A stretch of 5,483 nt of DNA from Paracoccaceae bacterium (GCA_029881635.1 JAOUMG010000171.1:1-5483); one strand, 5' to 3'; counted from the stretch's first letter, positions 1-5,396 are shown. Notes: generated from the sequence alone by a model not told the origin. A program made the numbers and translations.

Positions 1-1
1 G

Positions 2-394
2 CGCGGTGCGGGGGCGGGCCAGGGGCCAACCGCATCTGCCGTCTGGTCCGACGTGATCGAAATCGCACGCGGCACCCGTCTGTCAACCTTCGGCCAACCT
101 GCAGCGACTCTGGCCAAACCGGTTACGGCGAGGGCATCGGCCCCTGCCCCTTATTACCTGCGCATGGAATTGGCGGACAAACCCGGCGCCCTGGCCAAGG
201 TCGCGACCTTGCTGGGTGATGCGGGGATCTCCATCGACCGGATGCGCCAGTACGGGCACATGGATGCCTCGGCCCCGGTCCTGATCGTTACCCACAAAAC
301 CACGCGCGATGCCATTGAACACGCCTTTACAAAACTCCCGGCTACGGGCGTGGTTATCGGTGAACCAGTTGCCATCCGAATTGAGGCTGACTGA
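2..394 (+). CDS. hom: Homoserine dehydrogenase, C-terminal part (5' end outside window)
   Basis: This is the last 130 codons of a homoserine dehydrogenase, the NAD(P)H-dependent cytoplasmic enzyme that reduces aspartate semialdehyde to homoserine on the way to threonine, methionine and isoleucine. The frame is open from base 2 with no need for a start. The first visible residues, RGAGAGQGPTASAV, match the conserved glycine-rich GAGxGPTASAV segment near the end of the catalytic domain. After a linker rich in Ala and Pro comes an ACT domain (from about YYLRMELADKPGALAKVA to the end), the usual site of threonine feedback control. Full-length relatives have about 430 residues, so roughly the first 300 are missing only because of the window edge. 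The segment after the motif reads AVWSDVIEIARG, where family members more often have VVADL or similar; this is probably harmless variation. The gene ends with TGA, 76 bases before glpX. Identity is secure from motif plus ACT domain. Confidence 0.95.
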   Translation, partial: RGAGAGQGPTASAVWSDVIEIARGTRLSTFGQPAATLAKPVTARASAPAPYYLRMELADKPGALAKVATLLGDAGISIDRMRQYGHMDASAPVLIVTHKTTRDAIEHAFTKLPATGVVIGEPVAIRIEAD

Positions 395-459
395 CCTCGC
401 CCCTTGCCCTGCGGGGGGCCAACCGGCTAGATGCCTCATGAAAATATTCAATTTCCAAC

Positions 460-463
460 AGGA
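460..463 (+). promoter_or_regulatory. Ribosome binding site of glpX
   Basis: AGGA lies 7 bases before the ATG at 471, a normal Shine-Dalgarno position. It supports that ATG as the glpX start. No promoter was convincing in the 76-base gap after hom, which fits read-through from hom but does not prove it. Confidence 0.6.
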
Positions 464-470
464 TAGATAA

Positions 471-1436
471 ATGGCCGACAAGCAGGAATTCCAGGACCGC
501 ATGCTCTCACTCGGGCTGGCCCGCGTTTCCGAAGCAGCAGCCCATGCGTCAGCCCGCCTGATCGGTCGTGGCGATGAAAAGGCGGCAGATCAGGCGGCAG
601 TCAACGCCATGCGCGATCAGCTTAACATGCTGGACATAAAAGGTGTGGTCGTGATCGGCGAAGGCGAACGCGACGAAGCGCCCATGCTTTTCATCGGCGA
701 AGAAGTCGGCACCGGCAACGGGCCAGCGGTCGATATCGCGCTCGACCCTCTCGAAGGAACAACCCTGACCGCCAAGGACATGCCCAACGCCCTGACGGTC
801 ATTGCCATGGCGCCACGCGGGACCCTGCTGCACGCGCCTGATGTCTATATGGACAAACTGGCCATCGGCCCCGGCTATGCCAAGGACGTTGTCAATCTCG
901 ACATGACCCCAGGCGAAAGGATCGAGGCGCTTGCCAAAGCGCGCGGCTGCAAACCGTCGGATATCACAACCTGTATTCTGGAACGCCCCCGCCATGAAGC
1001 GATGATTGCCGAGGTACGCGCCACCGGTGCGGCCATCCGCCTGATCACCGACGGGGATGTGGCCGGGGTCATTCACTGCGCCGAAGCCGACATTACCGGC
1101 ATCGACATTTACATGGGTTCTGGCGGCGCACCCGAAGGCGTATTGGCCGCTTCCGCCCTGAAATGCATGGGCGGACAGATGTGGGGTCGGCTGCTCTTTC
1201 GCAATGATGACGAACGTGGGCGCGCCTCCAAGGCTGGTATTACCGATTTCAACCGCATCTATGCACGCGACGATATGGTCACAGCCGACGTGATCTTTGC
1301 CGCAACAGGCGTCACCAACGGGTCCATCGTGCAAGGGGTCAAGCGCGAGCCGGGTTATATCACCACTGAAACCATTCTGATGCGGTCCAAAACCGGGTCA
1401 GTCCGCCGGATGATCTATCGCAACCCCGCAAAATAA
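471..1436 (+). CDS. glpX: Class II fructose-1,6-bisphosphatase GlpX
   Basis: The 321-residue protein is a full-length GlpX-type phosphatase, which hydrolyses fructose 1,6-bisphosphate to fructose 6-phosphate and phosphate in the cytoplasm, a committed step of gluconeogenesis; in some bacteria the family also acts on sedoheptulose 1,7-bisphosphate. It belongs to the Li-sensitive, metal-dependent phosphatase superfamily. Visible signatures are VIGEGERDEAP (about residues 61-71) and LDPLEGTT (91-98), which carry acidic metal ligands, LITDGDVAG (191-199), and GSGGAPEGVLAA (216-227), whose Glu corresponds to the catalytic-site glutamate of E. coli GlpX. Length matches the family (about 320-335). 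The ATG is backed by an AGGA ribosome binding site. The gene sits 76 bases after hom and about 100 bases before recJ, all on the same strand. No frameshift or missing active-site residue is seen. Confidence 0.97.
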   Translation: MADKQEFQDRMLSLGLARVSEAAAHASARLIGRGDEKAADQAAVNAMRDQLNMLDIKGVVVIGEGERDEAPMLFIGEEVGTGNGPAVDIALDPLEGTTLTAKDMPNALTVIAMAPRGTLLHAPDVYMDKLAIGPGYAKDVVNLDMTPGERIEALAKARGCKPSDITTCILERPRHEAMIAEVRATGAAIRLITDGDVAGVIHCAEADITGIDIYMGSGGAPEGVLAASALKCMGGQMWGRLLFRNDDERGRASKAGITDFNRIYARDDMVTADVIFAATGVTNGSIVQGVKREPGYITTETILMRSKTGSVRRMIYRNPAK

Positions 1437-1450
1437 CAGACGCGGTATGT

Positions 1451-1476
1451 TCGCCCTGCCGGGATGGGCGGGGCGA
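1451..1476 (+). terminator. Strong hairpin between glpX and recJ (terminator-like or RNA-stability element)
   Basis: Fifteen bases after the glpX stop, TCGCCCTGCC and GGCGGGGCGA can pair as a 10-bp stem (one G-U pair) around the 6-base loop GGGATG. The stem is GC-rich and uninterrupted. No T run follows, so it is not a canonical intrinsic terminator; it could still pause or end transcription, or protect the 3' end of the hom-glpX message. Its position between two genes of the same direction makes partial termination or processing the most natural reading, which is inference. Confidence 0.5.
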
Positions 1477-1517
1477 CGTCGTCCCGAAGGCACCCGATTG
1501 CGCCTGCCCCTTGCACA

Positions 1518-1530
1518 TGACAAAGTGTCA
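1518..1530 (+). promoter_or_regulatory. Short inverted repeat just before the recJ start
   Basis: TGACA-AAG-TGTCA is a perfect 5-bp inverted repeat with a 3-base centre, ending 4 bases before the preferred recJ ATG. In RNA it could fold over the ribosome landing zone; in DNA it has the form of a small operator. It may equally be chance, and if the upstream ATG at 1517 is used it lies inside the coding region. Confidence 0.2.
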
Positions 1531-1534
1531 GGCA

Positions 1535-3286
1535 ATGTCGCCCTCACCCGCCTTTCTGAATGTAGAACACTCGGCCACGGGCCGCCGATGGGTCGGCCCA
1601 ACCGTCGAGGCTGACCGTTTGTCAGAGGCGATGGTGCAAGAAACCCGCCTGCCCATGGCTTTGGCGCGGGTGCTGGTGGCACGCGGCGTGGCCCCTGCCG
1701 AGGCGGCGCAGTTCCTGGAACCGCAACTGCGTGATCTCTTGCCCGATCCGCGAAGCCTGAAAGACATGAATGCGGCCGCTTCGCGGTTCTTGAAGGCGGT
1801 AAACAGCCGCGAACGCATCGCTGTTTTCGCGGATTACGATGTGGATGGCGGCGCGTCTGCGGCACTCTTGCTCACATGGCTGCGTGCGATGCAGGTAAAG
1901 GCAACACTCTATATCCCCGACCGAATTGACGAAGGGTACGGGCCGAACGTGCCGGCAATGCGCGATCTTTCTGCGGCCCATGATCTGATTATCTGCGTTG
2001 ACTGCGGCACGCTCAGCCATGATCCGATCGCGGCGGCGCAAGGTGCCGATGTCATCGTCCTTGACCATCACCTTGGCGGCGAAACCTTGCCCCCCGCTCT
2101 CGCAGTGGTCAATCCAAACCGGCAGGATGAAACCGGCGATCTTGGCCATCTTTGTGCGGCATCTGTGGTTTTCCTGATGCTGGTCGAAGCCAACCGGCTC
2201 CTGCGTGATGCGGACATTACCGGCCCCGACCTTATGGCCATGCTTGATCTTGTCGCATTGGCTACCGTTGCCGACGTGGCGCCCCTTATCGGGCTCAACC
2301 GGGCATTTGTGCGCCAGGGGCTGAAGGTCATGGCCCGGCGCGAAAGGGTCGGGCTAACGACATTGGCCGACATTGCACGGATGGATCAGGCGCCGACCCC
2401 ATATCACCTCGGGTTCCTGCTGGGCCCACGGATCAATGCCGGTGGCAGAATTGGCGCAGCCGACCTGGGCGCGAGGTTACTTGCAACCGATGACCCACGC
2501 GAAGCCCGGGTGCTGGCCGAAAGGCTGGATGATCTGAATACCGAACGGCGCGACATCGAGTTGCAGGTTCGCAACGCGGCAATGGCACAGGCTGAAATGC
2601 GCGGTCTGGACACGCCGCTGGTCTGGGCGGCTGGCGAAGGCTGGCACCCCGGCGTCGTCGGCATTGTAGCGGCGCGGTTGAAAGAGGCCACGAACCGTCC
2701 CGCGGTCGTCATCGGCCTTGACGGTGATGAGGGCAAAGGTTCCGGTCGTTCGGTTTCGGGCATTGATCTCGGCGCCAGCATTCAGCGTCTGGCTGCCGAA
2801 GGGCTGCTGATCAAGGGGGGCGGCCATAAGATGGCGGCGGGCCTGACAGTCGCGCGCGACCGGCTGGAGGAGGCCATGACCCGCCTCTCCGAACTTCTTG
2901 CCCGGCAGGGCGCCGGGGCCATGGGGCCACGCGATCTTCGCCTTGATGGCCTGCTCATGCCCGGTGCGGTGACGACAACGCTGATCGAAGACATCGAAAG
3001 ATCCGGCCCCTTCGGGCAAGGGGCCCCTGCCCCGCGGTTCGCCTTTGCCTCCGTGACCATCACGTTCCTGCGCCGTATCGGGGAAAGCCATCTGCGCTTT
3101 GGATTCTCGGACGGCACCGGCAATCCCGTCGAAGCGATCGCCTTCGGCGCTTTCGACGGCCCTCTCGGCCCGCTGATTGAGACACATGGCCGCCTGCCGC
3201 TCCATCTGGCCGGGCGTCTGGAAATCAACCATTGGGGTGGCAGATCCAAACCGCAGCTACGCCTCGAAGATGCCGCGCGCGTCTGA
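1535..3286 (+). CDS. recJ: Single-stranded-DNA-specific exonuclease RecJ
   Basis: RecJ degrades single-stranded DNA 5' to 3', acting in recombination, mismatch repair and restart of stalled forks. From the ATG at 1535 the protein has 583 residues, the usual size for the family. The DHH phosphoesterase motifs appear in order: ADYDVDG (about residues 99-105), VDCGT (155-159), LDHH (176-179) and ATVADVAPL (243-251). The DHHA1 part follows, with GPRINAGGRIG (297-307), GWHPGVVGIVA (370-380), GSGRS (402-406) and GGGHKMAAG (428-436); the C-terminal OB-like domain completes it. All metal-binding Asp and His residues expected for motifs I-IV are present. The frame is open further up to TTG at 1511 and ATG at 1517. 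ATG 1535 is preferred because family proteins begin shortly before the conserved segment FLNVEHSATGRRW, but ribosome binding signals are weak for all candidates. The stop is TGA at 3284. Confidence 0.96.
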   Translation: MSPSPAFLNVEHSATGRRWVGPTVEADRLSEAMVQETRLPMALARVLVARGVAPAEAAQFLEPQLRDLLPDPRSLKDMNAAASRFLKAVNSRERIAVFADYDVDGGASAALLLTWLRAMQVKATLYIPDRIDEGYGPNVPAMRDLSAAHDLIICVDCGTLSHDPIAAAQGADVIVLDHHLGGETLPPALAVVNPNRQDETGDLGHLCAASVVFLMLVEANRLLRDADITGPDLMAMLDLVALATVADVAPLIGLNRAFVRQGLKVMARRERVGLTTLADIARMDQAPTPYHLGFLLGPRINAGGRIGAADLGARLLATDDPREARVLAERLDDLNTERRDIELQVRNAAMAQAEMRGLDTPLVWAAGEGWHPGVVGIVAARLKEATNRPAVVIGLDGDEGKGSGRSVSGIDLGASIQRLAAEGLLIKGGGHKMAAGLTVARDRLEEAMTRLSELLARQGAGAMGPRDLRLDGLLMPGAVTTTLIEDIERSGPFGQGAPAPRFAFASVTITFLRRIGESHLRFGFSDGTGNPVEAIAFGAFDGPLGPLIETHGRLPLHLAGRLEINHWGGRSKPQLRLEDAARV

Positions 3287-3318
3287 GGTAGGGGATATTT
3301 TCAGGAGGGACGTCACGC

Positions 3319-3348
3319 CTGCCCCGGGTCGGGCAGAATGTGGTTTTT
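3319..3348 (+). terminator. Probable terminator after recJ
   Basis: CTGCCC and GGGCAG form a perfect 6-bp stem around the loop CGGGTC, and TTTTT follows after 7 bases (3344-3348). It lies 32 bases past the recJ stop and before the tRNA promoter, the expected place to end the recJ transcript. The gap between stem and T run makes it imperfect. Confidence 0.5.
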
Positions 3349-3409
3349 CACGGCGCCGACCCTTCGCAAAATGCTTTCAGTTTCAGTGCCAAAAAACCAA
3401 AAAAGCCTC

Positions 3410-3438
3410 TTGCCAGAGCCTGCCCGCTAGCCTAAACA
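3410..3438 (+). promoter_or_regulatory. Probable sigma-70-type promoter of tRNA-Glu
   Basis: TTGCCA (3410-3415) and TAAACA (3433-3438) are separated by exactly 17 bases and resemble the -35 and -10 consensus. Transcription would begin near 3445, about ten bases before the mature tRNA 5' end, giving a short leader for RNase P removal. Confidence 0.6.
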
Positions 3439-3455
3439 CCGCCCCACGCCAATGT

Positions 3456-3530
3456 GGCCCGTTCGTCTATCGGTTAGGACACCAGGTTTTCAACCTGGGA
3501 AGAGGGGTTCGACTCCCCTACGGGCTGCCA
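3456..3530 (+). tRNA. tRNA-Glu, anticodon TTC
   Basis: The 75-base gene folds as a complete cloverleaf: acceptor arms GGCCCGT (3456-3462) and ACGGGCT (3520-3526), D stem GTC/GAC (3465-3467, 3478-3480), anticodon stem CCAGG/CCTGG (3482-3486, 3494-3498) with loop TTTTCAA and anticodon TTC at 3489-3491, and T stem AGGGG/CCCCT with loop TTCGACT (3508-3514). The discriminator base is G and the CCA end is encoded. The anticodon TTC reads the Glu codons GAA and GAG. The first acceptor pair is G-T (a G-U wobble in RNA), the only imperfect pair in that stem. The gene stands alone with its own promoter, followed by the T-rich ATTTTCT at 3531-3537. It marks the border between the conserved recJ side and disordered accessory DNA. 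Confidence 0.97.
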
Positions 3531-3577
3531 ATTTTCTCCGTAAGTAATTGATATTGCGGAATAACTACAATGCATAT

Positions 3578-3596
3578 CCCCCACATTGCCCCCCAC
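3578..3596. repeat. Two CCCCCAC direct repeats next to tRNA-Glu
   Basis: CCCCCAC occurs at 3578-3584 and again at 3590-3596 (the second copy with one more C in front), 12 bases apart start to start and about 50 bases past the tRNA 3' end. On the minus strand this reads as repeated GTGGGGG. Short direct repeats beside a tRNA 3' end are what arm-type binding sites of a tyrosine integrase look like, but no integrase gene or second tRNA end is present in the window. Confidence 0.35.
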
Positions 3597-3820
3597 CTTG
3601 TACTGGAACTGGTCGGAAATTCTCGGACTTCATTTTAGTTTCTGAATTGCACGCGTGAAAAAATCGCTACCCGCGCCGGTTCCGATTACGAGCCTGCAGC
3701 GATTTGACCCACCCCTCCCCTGCTGCTTCAATATCCAGCCGTTTAACCGCGCGTTTACGCCCGTCAGCCCCGGAGACCATCGTCCAGATGGACCGAGGGC
3801 CAATCATCCACTAACATTCA

Positions 3821-3850
3821 AACTGGACCACTCAAGTGGGGCTGATCGGG
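3821..3850. mobile_element. Possible insertion-sequence end remnant
   Basis: The segment beginning AACTGGACCA and containing the palindrome CCACT-CA-AGTGG followed by GGGCTGATC resembles, from memory only, terminal sequences of insertion sequences seen in Rhodobacterales. No transposase for it is present in the window and no matching inverted end was found. A similar string, TTCAACTGGACCA, recurs at 4609. Assignment to an IS family is not possible from here. Confidence 0.2.
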
Positions 3851-3878
3851 GGCTTGTTGCTATTTCGGAGACTGGATA

Positions 3879-3896
3879 ATCGCGTTCCCAAGCGAT
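3879..3896 (-). terminator. Weak hairpin after the exported-protein gene
   Basis: ATCGC and GCGAT pair as a 5-bp stem around an 8-base loop, starting 4 bases beyond the stop codon of the minus-strand gene. No T run follows on that strand. It could be the end of that transcript but is weak. Confidence 0.2.
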
Positions 3897-3900
3897 GCGG

Positions 3901-4566
3901 CTACTCTTCCACGATCATTCCTATGACTATAAGCACTTGATAGTCTTGCTTGCTGCAGCCATCCACGAAAGGCATTTGCCTATCCAGACTCATCGGGAAT
4001 ACATTTGCTGGCGTCTTGTCGGGTGAGCACGATTGACTGTCGTTAATTGCGGAATATCGGGCAGCACGGCAACGGAGATGGGTTACGTCGTAGATCGTTG
4101 TGCCGTTGGAAAGTTTCCAAGCCTGCCTGCCCGTGGCGTCGGCCTCCCCCACTGTCAGCACAGATGTCACTTCACGGTTCCCGGTGACAACATATTGGCC
4201 GGGCGGCACCGGAAAACTGGGGGCTTCCATAATCAGGCCATTTTCTTCCAGCCACCAAGCTTTGCTGTCAAATTGCCACCCCGCGGGTGCCAGGCCAGCA
4301 CGCGCTTTCAGCTTTTCGAAATTTCGAAGCCGGACGCCGCGCGGACCCGGATCAATGGCCCATAAACCCCATAAATGTGCATCGTCGCCAGATGTTGATC
4401 CCGGCTCGCCCAATGCGGCGATGTATTGGGTTTCAATGCGGGTAAACTTTGCCTCAGCCAACCCAGGGCCAGTCGCCACTATCACGATAGCAGCCACAGC
4501 CATCAGAAGTTTGGAGAGGGAGCGAAGTCCAAAACCGTCAATCACTTTGATCACGTTCGTTCCCAT
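3901..4566 (-). CDS. Exported protein of unknown function
   Basis: I do not recognise this 221-residue protein as a named family. The N-terminus carries a basic stretch and a hydrophobic run (about residues 19-33) ending in GLAEA, a good Sec signal peptide with cleavage near residue 39, so the mature protein of about 182 residues is probably periplasmic. It is rich in Trp, with WGLW at 66-69, Trp97, WW at 104-105 and Trp150. It has the Pro/Gly segment IDPGPRGVRL (71-80), FPVPPGQYVVTG (118-129), which looks like a beta strand-rich core, and three cysteines (166, 180, 204), at most one disulfide pair plus one free thiol. The ATG at 4566 lacks a clear ribosome binding site; GTG at 4554 with GGGA upstream, or ATG at 4503 inside the signal peptide, are alternatives. 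It stands alone, opposite to recJ and the tRNA, flanked by mobile-element debris. The frame is intact and the domain-like pattern suggests a real gene. Confidence 0.75.
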   Translation of the reverse strand: MGTNVIKVIDGFGLRSLSKLLMAVAAIVIVATGPGLAEAKFTRIETQYIAALGEPGSTSGDDAHLWGLWAIDPGPRGVRLRNFEKLKARAGLAPAGWQFDSKAWWLEENGLIMEAPSFPVPPGQYVVTGNREVTSVLTVGEADATGRQAWKLSNGTTIYDVTHLRCRAARYSAINDSQSCSPDKTPANVFPMSLDRQMPFVDGCSKQDYQVLIVIGMIVEE

Positions 4567-4601
4567 CTTAAAATTGCATGAATGCTTCTATCTGCCCCAA
4601 A

Positions 4602-4629
4602 AAATTAGTTCAACTGGACCATAAAGCAA
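4602..4629 (-). promoter_or_regulatory. Possible promoter of the exported-protein gene
   Basis: Read on the minus strand, TTGCTT (4629-4624) and TAATTT (4607-4602) are 16 bases apart, in an AT-rich patch 36 bases upstream of the ATG at 4566. The -10 match is modest and the patch is AT-rich, so chance matches are likely. Confidence 0.25.
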
Positions 4630-4641
4630 TAATAATCACTA

Positions 4642-4749
4642 CGTTGTACTGAGGTGGGTGGCGCCAACCTCATCGCACTGTCGCAGCAGAACGCGCAGCT
4701 GCATTCGGACCGCATCGATCCGAAGCATTTTCAGAGGAATCAACTTTGG
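4642..4749. other. Sequence of unclear origin beyond the transposase break
   Basis: Past the premature TAG of the transposase remnant, the minus strand stays open from CCAAAGTTGATTCC to a TAG at 4639-4641 (including a 29-codon ATG frame starting MLRIDAVRM), with the 8-bp palindrome TGGCGCCA at 4659-4666. CAAAGTTGATTCC resembles the inner part of IS6-type terminal repeats, so this may be where an element end was joined by deletion. No family is recognised in either strand. Confidence 0.3.
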
Positions 4750-4971
4750 CTATGCACGCATTCGGCTGACCCGGTTTCGGCGGATCTCAGCAGCAAACAT
4801 CGGACCGAACCGGTCCCACCAGTACCGCACCGTTTCGCGGCTGATGTCGATGCCGCGCTCGTGGAGCAAATCTTCCACATTTCCAAGCAACAGTAGAAAT
4901 CGAACGTAAAGCATCGCCAAAGGCAGAATGCCAGCCGGATTATGGAATCCGCCGGCGACACGCTCCGCCAT
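4750..4971 (-). pseudogene. IS6-family transposase, N-terminal remnant
   Basis: The minus-strand frame from ATG at 4971 gives 73 residues that read as the start of an IS6-family (IS26-like group) DDE transposase. LAMLYVRF, then GNVEDLLHERGIDISRETV and RYWWDRFGPMFAAEIRR, correspond to the N-terminal helix-turn-helix region that family members share (typically VRFPLSLRNVEDLLxERGIDISxETV). The family's proteins have about 230-240 residues. Here the frame runs into TAG right after RVSRMRA, just before the segment (HWRWHLDE or similar) that carries the first catalytic Asp, so the whole DDE catalytic core is missing. The FHNPAGILP stretch before the motif also looks degraded compared with the usual FRYFKTSPEII-like start. 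The gene cannot encode an active transposase. It points away from the + strand gene starting at 5058. The fragment is strong evidence of past IS insertion. Confidence 0.85.
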
Positions 4972-4992
4972 TTGTGCGCATTGCGGCTGATA

Positions 4993-5021
4993 TTGAATAA
5001 CAATTCGGCGCTGCCTAGTCT
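4993..5021 (+). promoter_or_regulatory. Possible promoter of the RcnB-like gene
   Basis: TTGAAT (4993-4998) and TAGTCT (5016-5021) are 17 bases apart, placing a start near 5028 and a leader of about 30 bases before the ATG at 5058. The -35 is reasonable, the -10 keeps only the TA...T core. It lies just upstream of the oppositely oriented transposase remnant. Confidence 0.35.
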
Positions 5022-5047
5022 TTGGCCCGGAGTACGCAATCGAATTT

Positions 5048-5052
5048 GGAGA
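5048..5052 (+). promoter_or_regulatory. Ribosome binding site deciding the start at 5058
   Basis: GGAGA sits 5 bases before ATG 5058. The frame is open upstream to an ATG at 5022, but that start has no ribosome binding site and would bury the signal peptide behind 12 extra residues, so 5058 is chosen. Confidence 0.7.
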
Positions 5053-5057
5053 ACAAC

Positions 5058-5396
5058 ATGAAATACTTCGCATTTGTCTTGGCTTCTTTGATGATCCTTT
5101 CGCCAGCTGGGCAATCCGAAGCATGGGCAAAATCCAAGATTAGCGCCTGCCCACCTGGATTGGCCAAGAAAAACCCATCCTGCGTGCCGCCGGGCCAAGC
5201 CCAAAAGAGCTACCGACTTGGCGATAGATACTATGACGATGATTACCTGAGCGACCGTGATCGGCGCCGCTACAAATTGGCCAGGCTGCCCCGTGGAGAG
5301 AGTTACTACCGGGTGGGTGACAGTTTTATCCGCGTCGACAATGAAACTCGCGAAGTGCTGGAGCTATTCGAGGCTTTGGGTAGAGTGTTGAACTAG
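5058..5396 (+). CDS. Small exported RcnB-like protein
   Basis: The 112-residue protein starts with a clear Sec signal peptide (MKYFAFVLASLMILSPAG, predicted cleavage after SEAWA at about residue 24), so it should work in the periplasm. The mature part opens with CPPGLAKKNPSCVPPGQAQK, a duplicated PPGxAxK unit with two cysteines (residues 31 and 42) that could form a disulfide. It continues with a charged Asp/Tyr/Arg-rich middle (YYDDDYLSDRDRRRY, 58-72) and ends with YRVGDSFIRVDNETREVLEL (84-103). The last part recalls the C-terminal region of RcnB-type periplasmic proteins, and YRLGD at 52-56 is a second copy of YRVGD. E. coli RcnB takes part in nickel/cobalt homeostasis, but no metal-binding histidines are visible here and that role should not be transferred. 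Similar small proteins are, as I recall, common in Rhodobacterales and sometimes mislabelled. It has its own ribosome binding site and a possible promoter, and stands alone beside IS debris. Confidence 0.8.
   Translation: MKYFAFVLASLMILSPAGQSEAWAKSKISACPPGLAKKNPSCVPPGQAQKSYRLGDRYYDDDYLSDRDRRRYKLARLPRGESYYRVGDSFIRVDNETREVLELFEALGRVLN

Larger units (their letters stand above)
3531..3900. other. Gene-poor stretch downstream of tRNA-Glu
   Basis: No convincing gene lies in these 370 bases. They hold two CCCCCAC direct repeats near 3578-3596, a region open on both strands at about 3655-3880, and the palindrome CCACT-CA-AGTGG at 3828-3839. The possible products are a 74-residue + strand frame from 3655 and a 46-residue minus-strand frame from 3807 to 3667. 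Neither has a ribosome binding site or a family I recognise. The content and position suggest remnants of mobile DNA inserted next to the tRNA, which is inference. Confidence 0.5.

Noticed and set aside
399..422. GC-rich partial inverted repeat between hom and glpX
   Set aside because: Pairing is loose and no T run follows, so a terminator is not supported.
549..1334. Long open frame of 261 codons on the minus strand
   Set aside because: It lies wholly inside glpX on the opposite strand and is a shadow of its codon use; no family resemblance.
2477..3232. Open frame of 251 codons on the minus strand, with other frames on both strands over recJ
   Set aside because: Antisense to a clearly identified recJ in GC-rich DNA, where long shadow frames are expected.
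3303..3310. Perfect AGGAGG ribosome-binding-like sequence after recJ
   Set aside because: No ATG, GTG or TTG follows at a workable distance, so it starts no gene.
3177..3551. Open + strand frame of 124 codons running from the end of recJ through the tRNA
   Set aside because: It overlaps recJ, a probable terminator and the whole tRNA gene and reads as low-quality protein.
3655..3879. 74-codon + strand frame
   Set aside because: No ribosome binding site, no recognisable family, proline-rich composition, and it overlaps possible IS remnants; described only as part of the gene-poor stretch.
4100..4624. Open + strand frame of 174 codons opposite the exported-protein gene
   Set aside because: The minus-strand frame has a signal peptide and domain-like pattern; the + strand frame has neither and is Ser/Pro/Ala-rich as shadows often are.
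4972..5130. Upstream extension of the transposase frame to an ATG at 5130
   Set aside because: The extra 53 residues do not resemble any transposase and overlap the start of the RcnB-like gene; ATG 4971 fits the family better.
4740..5204. 154-codon minus-strand frame overlapping the transposase remnant and the RcnB-like gene
   Set aside because: It is a different frame from the transposase motifs and is Cys/Ser/Arg-rich noise.
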